This document shows positions 25,005-33,091 of a DNA stretch of 34,073 bases, piece after piece. The stretch is taken from assembly GCF_937915125.1 (NCBI RefSeq), contig NZ_CALDMP010000009.1, forward strand, positions 1-34,073, read 5' to 3'. The position numbers and the translations under genes are program-made. The notes beneath the pieces were generated by a model. It was not told where the DNA came from. It ran no database searches and saw only the letters and a program-made list of their open reading frames with translations. The DNA is from an uncultured Ruminococcus sp. Its GTDB lineage: Bacteria; Bacillota; Clostridia; Oscillospirales; Ruminococcaceae. Numbering within the stretch: the stretch's first letter is position 1; each line of letters begins with the position of its first letter.

Positions 25005-25611
25005 AGTACTGGGAATTTCCCGCAATGCCACTGACCAGGAGGTCAAAAAAGCGTATCGTGCACTGAGTCGGAAATACCACCCCGATGCCAATGTGGGCAA
25101 GCCCGATGCAAAAGCCTATGAGGAAAAATTCAAGCAGATCCAGCAGGCATACCAGACCATCATGGACGAACGGCAGAACAGCGGTGCAAACCGGAGCTAC
25201 AGCAGTTTTCAGGGACATAGCCGCAGTGCCGCCGGCTCCGGAGATGAAAACAGCATTCACATGCAGGCGGCTGTCAACTTCATCCGCAACGGCAGATTCT
25301 CAGAGGCAGTCCGTGTGCTGGAAGGCATGAAAAAACGGAACGCCAACTGGTACTACACCGCCGCAGTTGCCCACTCCGGTGCCGGAAACAATGCCACCGC
25401 TGTCCAGTATGCCCGCACTGCTGCTCAGATGGAACCCAATAATTACGAGTACCAGCGGCTTGTGCAGCAGCTGGAATCTCCGGGTTTCTCCTACCAGCAG
25501 ATGCAGCAGCCTTACATGAGCAGCGGCGGCTGGGACGACTCCGGCTGTCTCCGATGTTGTGCCGCCAATCTGCTCCTGAATGTGCTGCTCAACTGCTGCT
25601 GTCACTGTTAA
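24991..25611 (+). CDS. J-domain protein with cysteine-rich C-terminal tail
   Basis: A 206-residue DnaJ-like co-chaperone. Residues 1-65 are a J domain (MDPYEVLGISRNATDQEVKK, AYRALSRKYHPDAN) with the HPD motif at 30-32, needed to stimulate a DnaK ATPase. A Ser/Gly-rich linker (66-88) leads to a TPR-like helical segment (about 89-160; AAVNFIRNGRFSEAVRVLEG). The last 21 residues hold seven cysteines (186, 189, 190, 202-204, 206) flanking a short Leu/Asn stretch. The DnaJ zinc fingers and client domain are missing, so this is not DnaJ itself. Start ATG 24991 follows CAGGAG by 8 nt. Ends the unit; a strong terminator follows. Confidence 0.88.
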   Translation: MDPYEVLGISRNATDQEVKKAYRALSRKYHPDANVGKPDAKAYEEKFKQIQQAYQTIMDERQNSGANRSYSSFQGHSRSAAGSGDENSIHMQAAVNFIRNGRFSEAVRVLEGMKKRNANWYYTAAVAHSGAGNNATAVQYARTAAQMEPNNYEYQRLVQQLESPGFSYQQMQQPYMSSGGWDDSGCLRCCAANLLLNVLLNCCCHC

Positions 25612-25629
25612 AATATAACATTTCAGTGA

Positions 25630-25661
25630 AACCGGAATGGGAAATCCCTTCCGGTTTTTTT
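25630..25661 (+). terminator. Rho-independent terminator after the J-domain gene
   Basis: ACCGGAA-GGG pairs with CCC-TTCCGGT around a small loop, followed by seven T. About 20 nt after the stop codon. Confidence 0.92.
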
Positions 25662-25744
25662 GGAACTTTTGCACAAGAATTTCTTCTCAAACTGTGGCAT
25701 CTGAAAAAAATGACAGGCGCAGGCAGAAAATTTCCGCAAAGGTG

Positions 25745-25773
25745 TTTACTTTTCCCGCAAAATATGATAAGAT
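25745..25773 (+). promoter_or_regulatory. Candidate promoter for the PP2C gene
   Basis: TTTACT (25745-25750) and TAAGAT (25768-25773) are 17 nt apart, four of six matches each. The leader of about 75 nt contains a small CCGAA/TTCGG hairpin. The rest of the 25662-25852 gap shows nothing else. Confidence 0.5.
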
Positions 25774-25852
25774 AAAGAGGGAGTGCTCCGAATGTAATTC
25801 GGTAGGGCTTCCGATTTTTCCATGCCTATTTTCTGAATGAGGAGATTCTGTG

Positions 25853-26779
25853 ATGTTTTTCAATCATAAAAATACAGATCAAAATCAAAATCCATTCTTT
25901 TACTATGGCGGAAATTACCCTGGGGAAACATCTGAACCATTTTATCACACCGGTGTGACAGAATATCAGCTGCGTGTCTCGGTGTCCACGCACATCGGAA
26001 AGGTGCGGGGCAATCACGAGGACAACTTTTATCTGGAAGGCTTGTACATGAACGATATCTTCCGGAATGACTTTTCTGCAACCTATACCATTCGCCATGC
26101 GGACGGTATGAGCTTTGCAGTTTTTGACGGAATGGGCGGCGCTGCGTATGGCGAAGTTGCATCTGAGATCGCAGTACAGACTCTGCGGAAATATGAGAAA
26201 AAGCTGAAATATGCAGACGGGACACGAATGCTGGATCAGCTTGTCTCTTCTTACACCACAGAAGCAAATAATGCAGTCTGTGCCATGCTCACAGAAAAGC
26301 ACTGTATCAGCGGCGGCACGACCTTTTCCATGCTCTACTTTCTGGGCGATGCTGTAAAGCTGTATTATCTCGGCGACAGCCGGATCTACCGTTTCAAACA
26401 GGACGGACTGACCCGGCTCACAAGGGATCATACCGTTGCAAACCAGAAAGTGGATGCATCAATTTATACAGAGGAAGAAGCAAAACGAAGTCCCGATCAG
26501 CACCGCCTGACGCTGTTCATCGGCTCAGATCGCAAAAAAGCAGGGTTAAATGCGGACAGCAGACCCCCAATCCCACTGGAAGTGGGCAGCAAATTTGTGC
26601 TCTGTACCGATGGATTGACGAATATGTGCAGTGACGATGAGATCTTCGATCTGCTCTCCCAAAATTATTTCAACGAAGCCGCAGTGCTGGTACAGGCTGC
26701 ACTGCAAAACGGCGGTTCTGATAACGTTACCTGTATCGTTCTGGAAATTTTACCGGCAACGCCGGAAGAAGACGTTTAA
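25853..26779 (+). CDS. PP2C-type serine/threonine protein phosphatase
   Basis: A 308-residue metal-dependent phosphatase. After a 35-residue polar N-terminus the PPM catalytic domain runs to the end: GKVRGNHEDNFYLEG (metal-binding Asp), FAVFDGMGGAAYGEVAS, SGGTTFSMLYFL, YYLGDSRIYRFKQDGLTRLTRDH, LCTDGLTNMCSDDEIFDLL and GGSDNVTCIVLEIL, so all metal Asp residues are there. No membrane or sensor domain. In Firmicutes such enzymes usually oppose a Hanks-type PASTA kinase, but none is beside it. I prefer the ATG at 25853 (8 nt after GGAG) to the GTG 3 nt before it. Convergent with pyk and ending at a shared terminator. Confidence 0.93.
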   Translation: MFFNHKNTDQNQNPFFYYGGNYPGETSEPFYHTGVTEYQLRVSVSTHIGKVRGNHEDNFYLEGLYMNDIFRNDFSATYTIRHADGMSFAVFDGMGGAAYGEVASEIAVQTLRKYEKKLKYADGTRMLDQLVSSYTTEANNAVCAMLTEKHCISGGTTFSMLYFLGDAVKLYYLGDSRIYRFKQDGLTRLTRDHTVANQKVDASIYTEEEAKRSPDQHRLTLFIGSDRKKAGLNADSRPPIPLEVGSKFVLCTDGLTNMCSDDEIFDLLSQNYFNEAAVLVQAALQNGGSDNVTCIVLEILPATPEEDV

Positions 26780-26807
26780 ATGGTTTTTCCGGGAATCTGT
26801 CATAGAA

Positions 26808-26852
26808 CAAAAATGCGCACAGTGCTTATCATCTGCACTGTGCGCATTTTTT
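26808..26852. terminator. Bidirectional terminator between the PP2C gene and pyk
   Basis: ATGCGCACAGTGC pairs perfectly with GCACTGTGCGCAT around a 9-nt loop. T-runs flank it on both strands, so it can stop both convergent transcripts. Confidence 0.95.
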
Positions 26853-26871
26853 ATCATTGGGAACATAATTG

Positions 26872-28290
26872 TCAGATACGTTCTACCTTCATCATATTCG
26901 TGGTATTGGAAACGCCTACCGGTGCGCCGGCAGTGATCACCACAATATCCCCACGGTTGACAAAATCGGACTGTATCGCTGCATGGAGAGATGCATCGAA
27001 CAGGGCATCTGTATTGGATACCTCGTCTACCAATACCGGATATACACCCCAGCTCAGGTTCATCTGACGGCGGACACGCTCGCTGACGGTACAGCTGATA
27101 ATGGGACAGGACGGGCGATATTTTGAGATTTCCCGTGCCGTTACGCCGGACATGGTCACCGTCACAATGGCAGCGGCATCCAGATCATGGGCAGTGGTTA
27201 CTGTCGCATGGGCAATGGCATTGGCAATATCGTCATTTTTCTTGGTACGGCTTGCAGAGTGCATTCCCTTGTAGTCAATGTCATCCTCTGTGGTGCGTGC
27301 GATCAGATCCATAGTGCGGACAACCTCTACCGGATATGCACCGGCAGCAGTTTCACCGGAAAGCATAATGGCACTGGTACCGTCATAAATCGCATTGGCG
27401 ACGTCGGTGATCTCCGCACGTGTGGGACGGGGATTGGAAATCATGGACTCCAGCATTTGTGTGGCAGTGATCACCTGCTTGCCTGCCTGATAACCCTTGC
27501 GAATGAGTTCCTTCTGTACCGACGGAATCTGCTCAAAGGGAATCTCTACGCCCAGGTCACCACGGGCAACCATGATACCGTCAGATGCCTCCAGGATCTC
27601 GTCAATATTCCGCACGCCTTCTACATTTTCGATCTTGGCTATGATACGCACATCAAACCAGCCCAGGCTCTGCGTATATTTCCGCAGATAGTCAATATCC
27701 GCAGAAGTCCGGACGAAACTTGCGGCAATGAAATCGAATCCGATCTTTGCAGCAAATTCCAGGTCATTTTTGTCACTCTCGCTGAGGTACGGCATGGACA
27801 GCTGTACGCCCGGCACGTTGATACCCTTGTTATTGGAGAGCACGCCGCCGTGAATGACATGGCAGACTACTGTTGTTGCAGTGACCTTTTCCACGACCAT
27901 TTCAATGACACCATCGTTGACCAGAATATGCACACCCGGCTTCACATCACGGGGCAGATTCTTGAAGGAAACGCTTCCCACCTTGTCATCGCAGAGTACA
28001 TCGTCTGTGGTCAGCGTGTAGGTATCCCCTGTCTCAATGGTCACGGACTTGTCATCCACAAAGCGTCCCAGACGGATCTCCGGGCCTCTGGTATCCATCA
28101 GTGTGGCAATGGGCAATCCCAACTCGTCACGCAGACGCACGATCTGCTCAAAACGGCGCTGGTGTGTCTCATGGTCACCATGGGAGAAATTGAAACGAGC
28201 CACGTTCATGCCGGCAAGCATGACCTGACGCATAATGGAATCGTCATCTGTTGCCGGGCCGATGGTACATACGATCTTGGTTTTTCTCAT
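26872..28290 (-). CDS. pyk: Pyruvate kinase
   Basis: Pyruvate kinase makes pyruvate and ATP from phosphoenolpyruvate and ADP at the end of glycolysis. The 472-residue protein starts MRKTKIVCTIGPATDDDS and has GMNVARFNFSHGDHETH, the DTRGPEIRLGRF loop, the active-site signature IIAKIENVEGVRNIDEILE (catalytic Lys), VARGDLGVEIPFEQIPSVQK and MLSGETAAGAYP. The C-terminal allosteric domain ends in VERI, without the extra PEP-utilising domain found in Bacillus. I choose the ATG at 28290; a GTG 9 nt upstream is an alternative because AAGGATGC lies closer to it. A promoter is at 28342-28370. Confidence 0.97.
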   Translation of the reverse strand: MRKTKIVCTIGPATDDDSIMRQVMLAGMNVARFNFSHGDHETHQRRFEQIVRLRDELGLPIATLMDTRGPEIRLGRFVDDKSVTIETGDTYTLTTDDVLCDDKVGSVSFKNLPRDVKPGVHILVNDGVIEMVVEKVTATTVVCHVIHGGVLSNNKGINVPGVQLSMPYLSESDKNDLEFAAKIGFDFIAASFVRTSADIDYLRKYTQSLGWFDVRIIAKIENVEGVRNIDEILEASDGIMVARGDLGVEIPFEQIPSVQKELIRKGYQAGKQVITATQMLESMISNPRPTRAEITDVANAIYDGTSAIMLSGETAAGAYPVEVVRTMDLIARTTEDDIDYKGMHSASRTKKNDDIANAIAHATVTTAHDLDAAAIVTVTMSGVTAREISKYRPSCPIISCTVSERVRRQMNLSWGVYPVLVDEVSNTDALFDASLHAAIQSDFVNRGDIVVITAGAPVGVSNTTNMMKVERI

Positions 28291-28341
28291 AATATTCACG
28301 CATCCTTTTTCTCATTTTCAAAAATTTTCTTTGCCTTTATC

Positions 28342-28370
28342 AGTATACCACAAAAATCCGAAAATGAAAA
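28342..28370 (-). promoter_or_regulatory. Promoter for pyk
   Basis: On the minus strand TTTTCA (-35, 28370-28365) and TATACT (-10, 28347-28342) are 17 nt apart, about 52 nt before the pyk start. The same TTTTCA-17-TATA pattern is used at pcrA. Confidence 0.65.
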
Positions 28371-28458
28371 GTTATTTTTATGGGAAGATTTTTTGTTTTT
28401 TCTTTGTATTCGTAACCCTAAAGAGCATATTTCTTTCAAAATACAGTCAGGAGCCGGG

Positions 28459-29265
28459 TCAAGCCCCTTCTTTCAGCCAGTTTGTTAAATTATCCGAAAG
28501 GATCATACGATTTTCCGCATCGGACAATCCCAGTGCGAAAAATCGCTCCAATTCCTCCCCGTAGTCCCACATGGGATAATCTACCCCGAAGAAGCAATTC
28601 TCCGCACCGAAATGGTCGATCAGCTTCTGTATCTCTTCCGCCGGCAAGAACGGCAGGCTGCTGCTGGTATCGAAGCGGAGCCGTTCATCGGGCTGTAAGA
28701 TCTCGTGAGCCTCTTTCCAGCGTCCCCAGCCGCCGAAATGGGCTGCAATGATACGCAGCTTCGGGAACTGCCGCAGTACCATAGCAAGCCGGTAAGGATG
28801 GGACAGATCCGACCGGGAATCTCCCATGTGCATCAGAATGGGCAATCCGGAGCTTTGTATCATATCATACATAGGATATGCTGCCGGATCATCAATGGGA
28901 AAGTTCTGGAAATCCGGATGCAGCTTTATGCCGTGGAGCTGTAGTTTTTGCAGCTGTACAAAATCCTCCTCCATGGTCTCCGACCGGGGATGGAGTGTAC
29001 CAAAGGCGGTGCACATGGGATATGCCGCCGCGCAGGATGCCAGAAAGGCATTGATGGAGTGCACCTGGGATACTGTTGTCGCCGGAGAGCAGACCAGAAA
29101 GCTGTCGATTCCGGCAGCAGCGCCGTTTTCCAGCATTTCCGAGACTTTCCCATGATACTGCATGGGCAGGTCGTAAAAGTGTGAAATGCCGTCTGTCGCT
29201 TTTTCCGCAATTTTATCCGGGAAAATATGGGCATGGGCATCTATGATATGATAACCATTTTTCAA
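28459..29265 (-). CDS. Amidohydrolase 2 family metal-dependent hydrolase
   Basis: A 268-residue TIM-barrel hydrolase of the Amidohydro_2 (PF04909) type. Metal-binding and catalytic residues are visible: DAHAHIFPDKIAEKA near the N-terminus, GIKLHPDFQNFPIDD (about 113-127), ILMHMGDSRSD, IIAAHFGGWGRWKEA and FFGVDYPMWDYGEELERF (about 224-241), with a final NLTNWL helix. The family includes decarboxylases and lactone or aromatic-acid hydrolases, so the substrate is unknown. The start is a TTG at 29265: AGGAGG lies 8 nt upstream, and the nearby ATG is out of frame. It follows pcrA by 47 nt and probably shares its transcript. Confidence 0.88.
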   Translation of the reverse strand: MKNGYHIIDAHAHIFPDKIAEKATDGISHFYDLPMQYHGKVSEMLENGAAAGIDSFLVCSPATTVSQVHSINAFLASCAAAYPMCTAFGTLHPRSETMEEDFVQLQKLQLHGIKLHPDFQNFPIDDPAAYPMYDMIQSSGLPILMHMGDSRSDLSHPYRLAMVLRQFPKLRIIAAHFGGWGRWKEAHEILQPDERLRFDTSSSLPFLPAEEIQKLIDHFGAENCFFGVDYPMWDYGEELERFFALGLSDAENRMILSDNLTNWLKEGA

Positions 29266-29312
29266 GAAACATTCCTCCTGACTCTGGAGTTCCTCGCTCC
29301 TTAGAAGCTGAT

Positions 29313-31676
29313 TTACGACAGCTTTTTAATCTTGGCATAATTCGCCATAAGCTTTTTGGTACCTACCTGGTCAAAACCCACTTCCAACATAGCATCGTTG
29401 CCCATCTTGGAAACAGATAGCACGGTTCCTTCCCCGAACACATTATGGTGCACACGATCGCCTACCTGAAAGTCCTTGGGGACAGCGGCAGGTTTTTTGC
29501 TCTTCCGGGTGGCAAGCTGTCTCTGGAGTGAAATGGACTGCACTGTATCCACCTGGGATTTTTCTTCCTGTTCGGGCTTTTTCATGGTGTAGCTGCTCTT
29601 GCGCTGAATCAGGTCTGCATCAATTTCCGTCAGGAACTGGGACGGCAGATTGCGCATGGTCATACCGAACAGCATACGGCTTGCGGCAGTACTGATGGTC
29701 AGCTTTTCCTTTGCACGTGTCAGTGCCACATAGGCAAGGCGGCGTTCTTCCTCTAGATCGCTCTGGGAATCCAGACTGCGCATCCCCGGGAACACGCCCT
29801 GTTCCATGCCCACCAGATAGACATTTTTGAATTCCAGTCCCTTTGCCGAGTGAATGGTCATGAGTATTACCACATCCTGTTCCGGCTCATACTTGTCCAC
29901 GTCGGTATACAGGGAGATCTCCTCCAGGAATCCTCCCAGAGACGGCTCCTCTGTCTCGTTCTGATAGGACAGGATAGACGACTTCAATTCCTCGATATTT
30001 TCCAGACGAAACTCACCCTCATCCCCCATTGCCTGTAGCATGGCACGATAGCCTGTCTGCTCCAGAAGTACATCCAGAAACTCCTCCAGGGGCAGTTCCT
30101 GGGACGCTGCAATGAGTCCATCCCACATAGCGGCAAATTTCTGCAAGGCTGCCGCCTTTTTGGACAGCACCGGAAACTCGTCAGCGGTACGCATGACTTC
30201 CAGGGGTGACAAGTGCAGGTCACGGGTAATATCAATAATCAGGGACAAGGTGGCATCGCCAATACCACGCTTCGGCTCGTTGACGATTCGCTCAAAGCGA
30301 ACCATATCGTTGGGATTTTCCACAATACTCATGTACGCTGTAATATCCCGGATCTCTTTCCGATCATAGAAACGGGTGCCGCCATAGATCCGGTATGGGA
30401 TATCACTGCGCACCAGCATTCGTTCCAGCATATTGGACTGGGCATTCATACGGTACAGGATGGCATTGTCACCAAATGCGCCGCCTTCTTCTACATATTT
30501 CAGAATGGAATCCGCCACATATGCCGCCTCGTCCGATTCATCCGCTGCCTTATACCAGGTGATCTTTTCACCAGTACCCAGTTCCGTCCAGAGGTGCTTT
30601 TCCTTTCTGCCCTCATTGTTGGCAATAATACTGTTTGCCGCATCCAGAATCGTCTGGGTGGAACGATAATTCTGTTCCAGACGAATCACCTGACAGTCGG
30701 GGAATTCCTGTTCAAATCCAAGGATATTCTCGATAGTGGCACCACGAAAACGGTAAATACTCTGATCATCATCGCCCACAACGCAGAGATTGCCCTCAGC
30801 ATGGGTCAGCAGGGAGATCAGCTGATACTGGGCGTGGTTGGTATCCTGATACTCGTCCACAAGGACATAGCGGTAGCGTGCCTGATACTTTTCCAGTTCC
30901 TCCGGGAACTGGCGGAACAGTTCCACAGTCAGGTAAATGATATCGTCAAAATCCAGGGCATTGGATTCCCGCAGCCGCCGTTGATATGCCCCATAGAGCT
31001 TTGCGATCATCATCCGGCGGTAGTCCCCTGCGGCATCCTCCAGCATTTGTGCCGGGGAGATCATGGCATCCTTTGCCATGCTGATCTCCTGGATGACACT
31101 GCGGGGCGGGAACTGTTTTTCAGAGACCTCGCTGTCTGCGATACAGGCTTTCATGAGCCGTCTGGCATCGTCTGTATCGTAAATGGCAAAGTCGCTGTCA
31201 TAGCCCAGAAGAGAAATACTCCGGCGCAGGATCCGGACACATGCCGAGTGGAATGTGGATGCATGGATCTGCGCAGCTTCTTCCTCCCCCAGCGTTGCCG
31301 CAAGACGGGCACGCATTTCTCCGGCTGCCTTGTTGGTGAAGGTGATCGCCAGAATATTCCACGGGCGGATGGGTGCAACTGCAAGAATCTCCCGGAGCCG
31401 CTGGAGATCTTCCGGCTCTTCCCCGGAGATATACCCTTTCAGCCACGCAGCGTCCTCCTCAAAGAGATTGCCCTTTGCCTGGGCATAGCCGTCTCCGAAA
31501 TAGATCATATTGACAATACGATGGATGATCGCAGTGGTTTTGCCGCTTCCGGCACCGGCAAGCACCAGAACCGGTCCGTTTACAGAAAAAACCGCCTGCT
31601 GCTGACGATCGTTCAGCCCATCAAAATATTTTTGAAACGCCTTTCGCTTCAGCGCAATGCATTCTATTTCTGTCAT
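29313..31676 (-). CDS. pcrA: UvrD/PcrA-type 3'-5' DNA helicase
   Basis: SF1A helicase for excision repair, rolling-circle replication and removal of RecA filaments. The 787-residue protein has Walker A AGAGSGKT (40-47), Ia ITFTNKAAGEMRARL (111-125), LVDEYQDTNH (II), VVGDDDQSIYRFRGA (III), RLEQNYRSTQTIL (IV), MTIHSAKGLEFKNVYLVG (V) and RRLAYVALTRAKEKL (VI). The C-terminal Tudor-like VGDRVHHNVFGEGTVLSV fits PcrA, which contacts RNA polymerase through it. Between motifs I and Ia there is an insert of about 40 residues (60-100) not found in usual PcrA. Start ATG 31676 after GAGGAGAGGG; the long upstream extension is not family-like. Promoter at 31743-31771. Confidence 0.95.
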   Translation of the reverse strand: MTEIECIALKRKAFQKYFDGLNDRQQQAVFSVNGPVLVLAGAGSGKTTAIIHRIVNMIYFGDGYAQAKGNLFEEDAAWLKGYISGEEPEDLQRLREILAVAPIRPWNILAITFTNKAAGEMRARLAATLGEEEAAQIHASTFHSACVRILRRSISLLGYDSDFAIYDTDDARRLMKACIADSEVSEKQFPPRSVIQEISMAKDAMISPAQMLEDAAGDYRRMMIAKLYGAYQRRLRESNALDFDDIIYLTVELFRQFPEELEKYQARYRYVLVDEYQDTNHAQYQLISLLTHAEGNLCVVGDDDQSIYRFRGATIENILGFEQEFPDCQVIRLEQNYRSTQTILDAANSIIANNEGRKEKHLWTELGTGEKITWYKAADESDEAAYVADSILKYVEEGGAFGDNAILYRMNAQSNMLERMLVRSDIPYRIYGGTRFYDRKEIRDITAYMSIVENPNDMVRFERIVNEPKRGIGDATLSLIIDITRDLHLSPLEVMRTADEFPVLSKKAAALQKFAAMWDGLIAASQELPLEEFLDVLLEQTGYRAMLQAMGDEGEFRLENIEELKSSILSYQNETEEPSLGGFLEEISLYTDVDKYEPEQDVVILMTIHSAKGLEFKNVYLVGMEQGVFPGMRSLDSQSDLEEERRLAYVALTRAKEKLTISTAASRMLFGMTMRNLPSQFLTEIDADLIQRKSSYTMKKPEQEEKSQVDTVQSISLQRQLATRKSKKPAAVPKDFQVGDRVHHNVFGEGTVLSVSKMGNDAMLEVGFDQVGTKKLMANYAKIKKLS

Positions 31677-31742
31677 AATCCCTCTCCTCACTTTAAAAGC
31701 CGCACAAGCATATCGTGCAGCACCATCTATCACAATGTTTCT

Positions 31743-31771
31743 ATTATACCATATCTTTGCCCGTTTGAAAA
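31743..31771 (-). promoter_or_regulatory. Sigma-A promoter for pcrA
   Basis: On the minus strand TTTTCA (-35, 31771-31766) and TATAAT (-10, 31748-31743) are 17 nt apart, about 67 nt before the pcrA ATG. Confidence 0.75.
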
Positions 31772-31933
31772 GACATTCCAAAATTTTTTCACATTTTCCG
31801 GCAGGAAGCCCGGAAATGCCGGCGTATCTATGGAAAGTGCACGGCGTCGCTGTTCATTTTATGCATGAAAAATAGCAGATATTTCTGTATTATTTCTAAT
31901 TTTATTTCTATTTTTATTACCATATATTTTGAA

Positions 31934-31962
31934 TTGACAAAATGTGTTTTTTCGGGTATCAT
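31934..31962 (+). promoter_or_regulatory. Strong sigma-A promoter for the dockerin protein
   Basis: TTGACA (31934-31939, perfect) and TATCAT (31957-31962) are 17 nt apart, after an AT-rich stretch (31870-31930) that could serve as an UP element. The leader is about 97 nt and ends in AAAGGAGG. The gap 31677-32065 holds this and the divergent pcrA promoter; I see no gene in it. Confidence 0.85.
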
Positions 31963-32065
31963 AAAACCAATCATTCGCATTTGCAGGATGGTTCTGTTTA
32001 CTGGTAAGGCTGCATATATATATAGAAATGTGTGTTTCACAGCGGACGACCAAAGGAGGAATTTC

Positions 32066-33043
32066 ATGCAGATATGGAAGAAAACGCTTTCCGTGCTGAC
32101 ATCAGCCCTTTTGCTGTGCACCGGGTGGCAATATGCCGCTCACGCAGAAGAATTTATCCCCGGCGGCAGTGCAGCCCAGCCTGCCATTGCCGCATACGAG
32201 GACTGGATGCAGTTTGAAACGCCGGATACCAATACCCCGGCAATTGACGAGGACGGCTGTCTGAACTATGCCCTGGGGAAAATGAGTGTGCGCTATAATC
32301 TCCCGATACCCGGTGCGGATGCGCTGACGGATTCCTACACCTATTACACCACATTTGCTCAGACCATTCTGGAGCCGGGTATGCCCAAAATGCAGCGTGT
32401 GGCTGCGGCATATGCGGACTACCTCACGCTGGGTGAAACTGTCTGGCTCTCCGGCGGCATGGAAGAACGCATGGAACAGGCATATGCCGTCTGTGCCGCC
32501 AAGGGCGATGGTCTGGAGTGGAGCTATATTCTCCAAATGACAACTGCTTCAGGCAGCGATCACTACGTACTCGTGGATCGTGTCGATCTGGAAACCCAGC
32601 GGCTGTATCTGCTGGATTCCGGCTCCTGGTACATCGACTATCTGGGAGATGAAAAATCCACGGAAAAGGGGTATTTTATTACCGCCGTACACCCCTATCA
32701 CATTCAGTCCGTCCCCGGCGATTTGGACGGCGACTTACAGCTTACCGCATCGGATGCAGAGCTGCTGCTCCGGGAAAAGGCATCCCCTGAAACCGAAAAC
32801 GGCGATGCCAATCATGACGGCACTGTGGATACCGGGGATGTGGTATATATTGCACATGTGGCGCAGTATGATGCCATGGAAACGGCACAGTGCGCTTTGC
32901 AGTCGGACGATATTTCTGCTTCAGCTCCTCCATCCGAAGCAGAGCCGGAACAAGAGACACTCCCGGCACAGCCTTCTGTCGCAGGCAAATGGAACGGACA
33001 AATTTTCCAAAAACAGTTGGAACGAAACGGACAAATTCCGTAA
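32066..33043 (+). CDS. Secreted papain-like protein with type I dockerin module
   Basis: A 325-residue exported protein. Residues 1-27 (MQIWKKTLSVLTSALLLCTG, ending AAHA) are a signal peptide. Residues about 40-212 resemble C39-like/papain-fold peptidases: Cys65 in DEDGCLNYALG, His166 in GSDHYVLVDRVDLETQRLYLLDSGSW, and Asp184 would make a Cys-His-Asp triad. Residues 217-268 are a dockerin: two Ca-binding repeats (GDLDGDLQLTASDAELLLRE and GDANHDGTVDTGDVVYIAHV), for docking to a cohesin scaffold. A 55-residue Pro/Glu/Ser tail follows, so the dockerin is not at the very end. Start ATG 32066 after AAAGGAGG (6 nt); the longer ORF lacks a signal peptide. Role may be a peptidase or inhibitor-like protein; not proven. 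Confidence 0.88.
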   Translation: MQIWKKTLSVLTSALLLCTGWQYAAHAEEFIPGGSAAQPAIAAYEDWMQFETPDTNTPAIDEDGCLNYALGKMSVRYNLPIPGADALTDSYTYYTTFAQTILEPGMPKMQRVAAAYADYLTLGETVWLSGGMEERMEQAYAVCAAKGDGLEWSYILQMTTASGSDHYVLVDRVDLETQRLYLLDSGSWYIDYLGDEKSTEKGYFITAVHPYHIQSVPGDLDGDLQLTASDAELLLREKASPETENGDANHDGTVDTGDVVYIAHVAQYDAMETAQCALQSDDISASAPPSEAEPEQETLPAQPSVAGKWNGQIFQKQLERNGQIP

Positions 33044-33053
33044 CACACAACGC

Positions 33054-33091
33054 AAAAACCGCCCTCTAACCCATTGCAGAGAGCGGTTTTG
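33054..33091. terminator. Bidirectional terminator between the dockerin gene and the TtcA-like gene
   Basis: AAAACCGC-CTCT pairs with AGAG-GCGGTTTT with one internal mismatch around a 10-nt loop; the A/T ends supply a U-run in both directions for the convergent genes. Confidence 0.88.

Noticed and set aside
27187..28488. 433-codon plus-strand frame opposite pyk
   Set aside because: Antisense shadow; pyruvate kinase is complete on the minus strand with promoter and terminator.
30213..31868. 551-codon open frame on the plus strand opposite pcrA
   Set aside because: It mirrors pcrA codon structure, has no ribosome binding site and no recognisable domain; pcrA on the other strand has every helicase motif.
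31865..32065. 67-residue upstream extension of the dockerin protein
   Set aside because: It crosses the strong promoter and the AAAGGAGG site, and the correct start gives a clean signal peptide.
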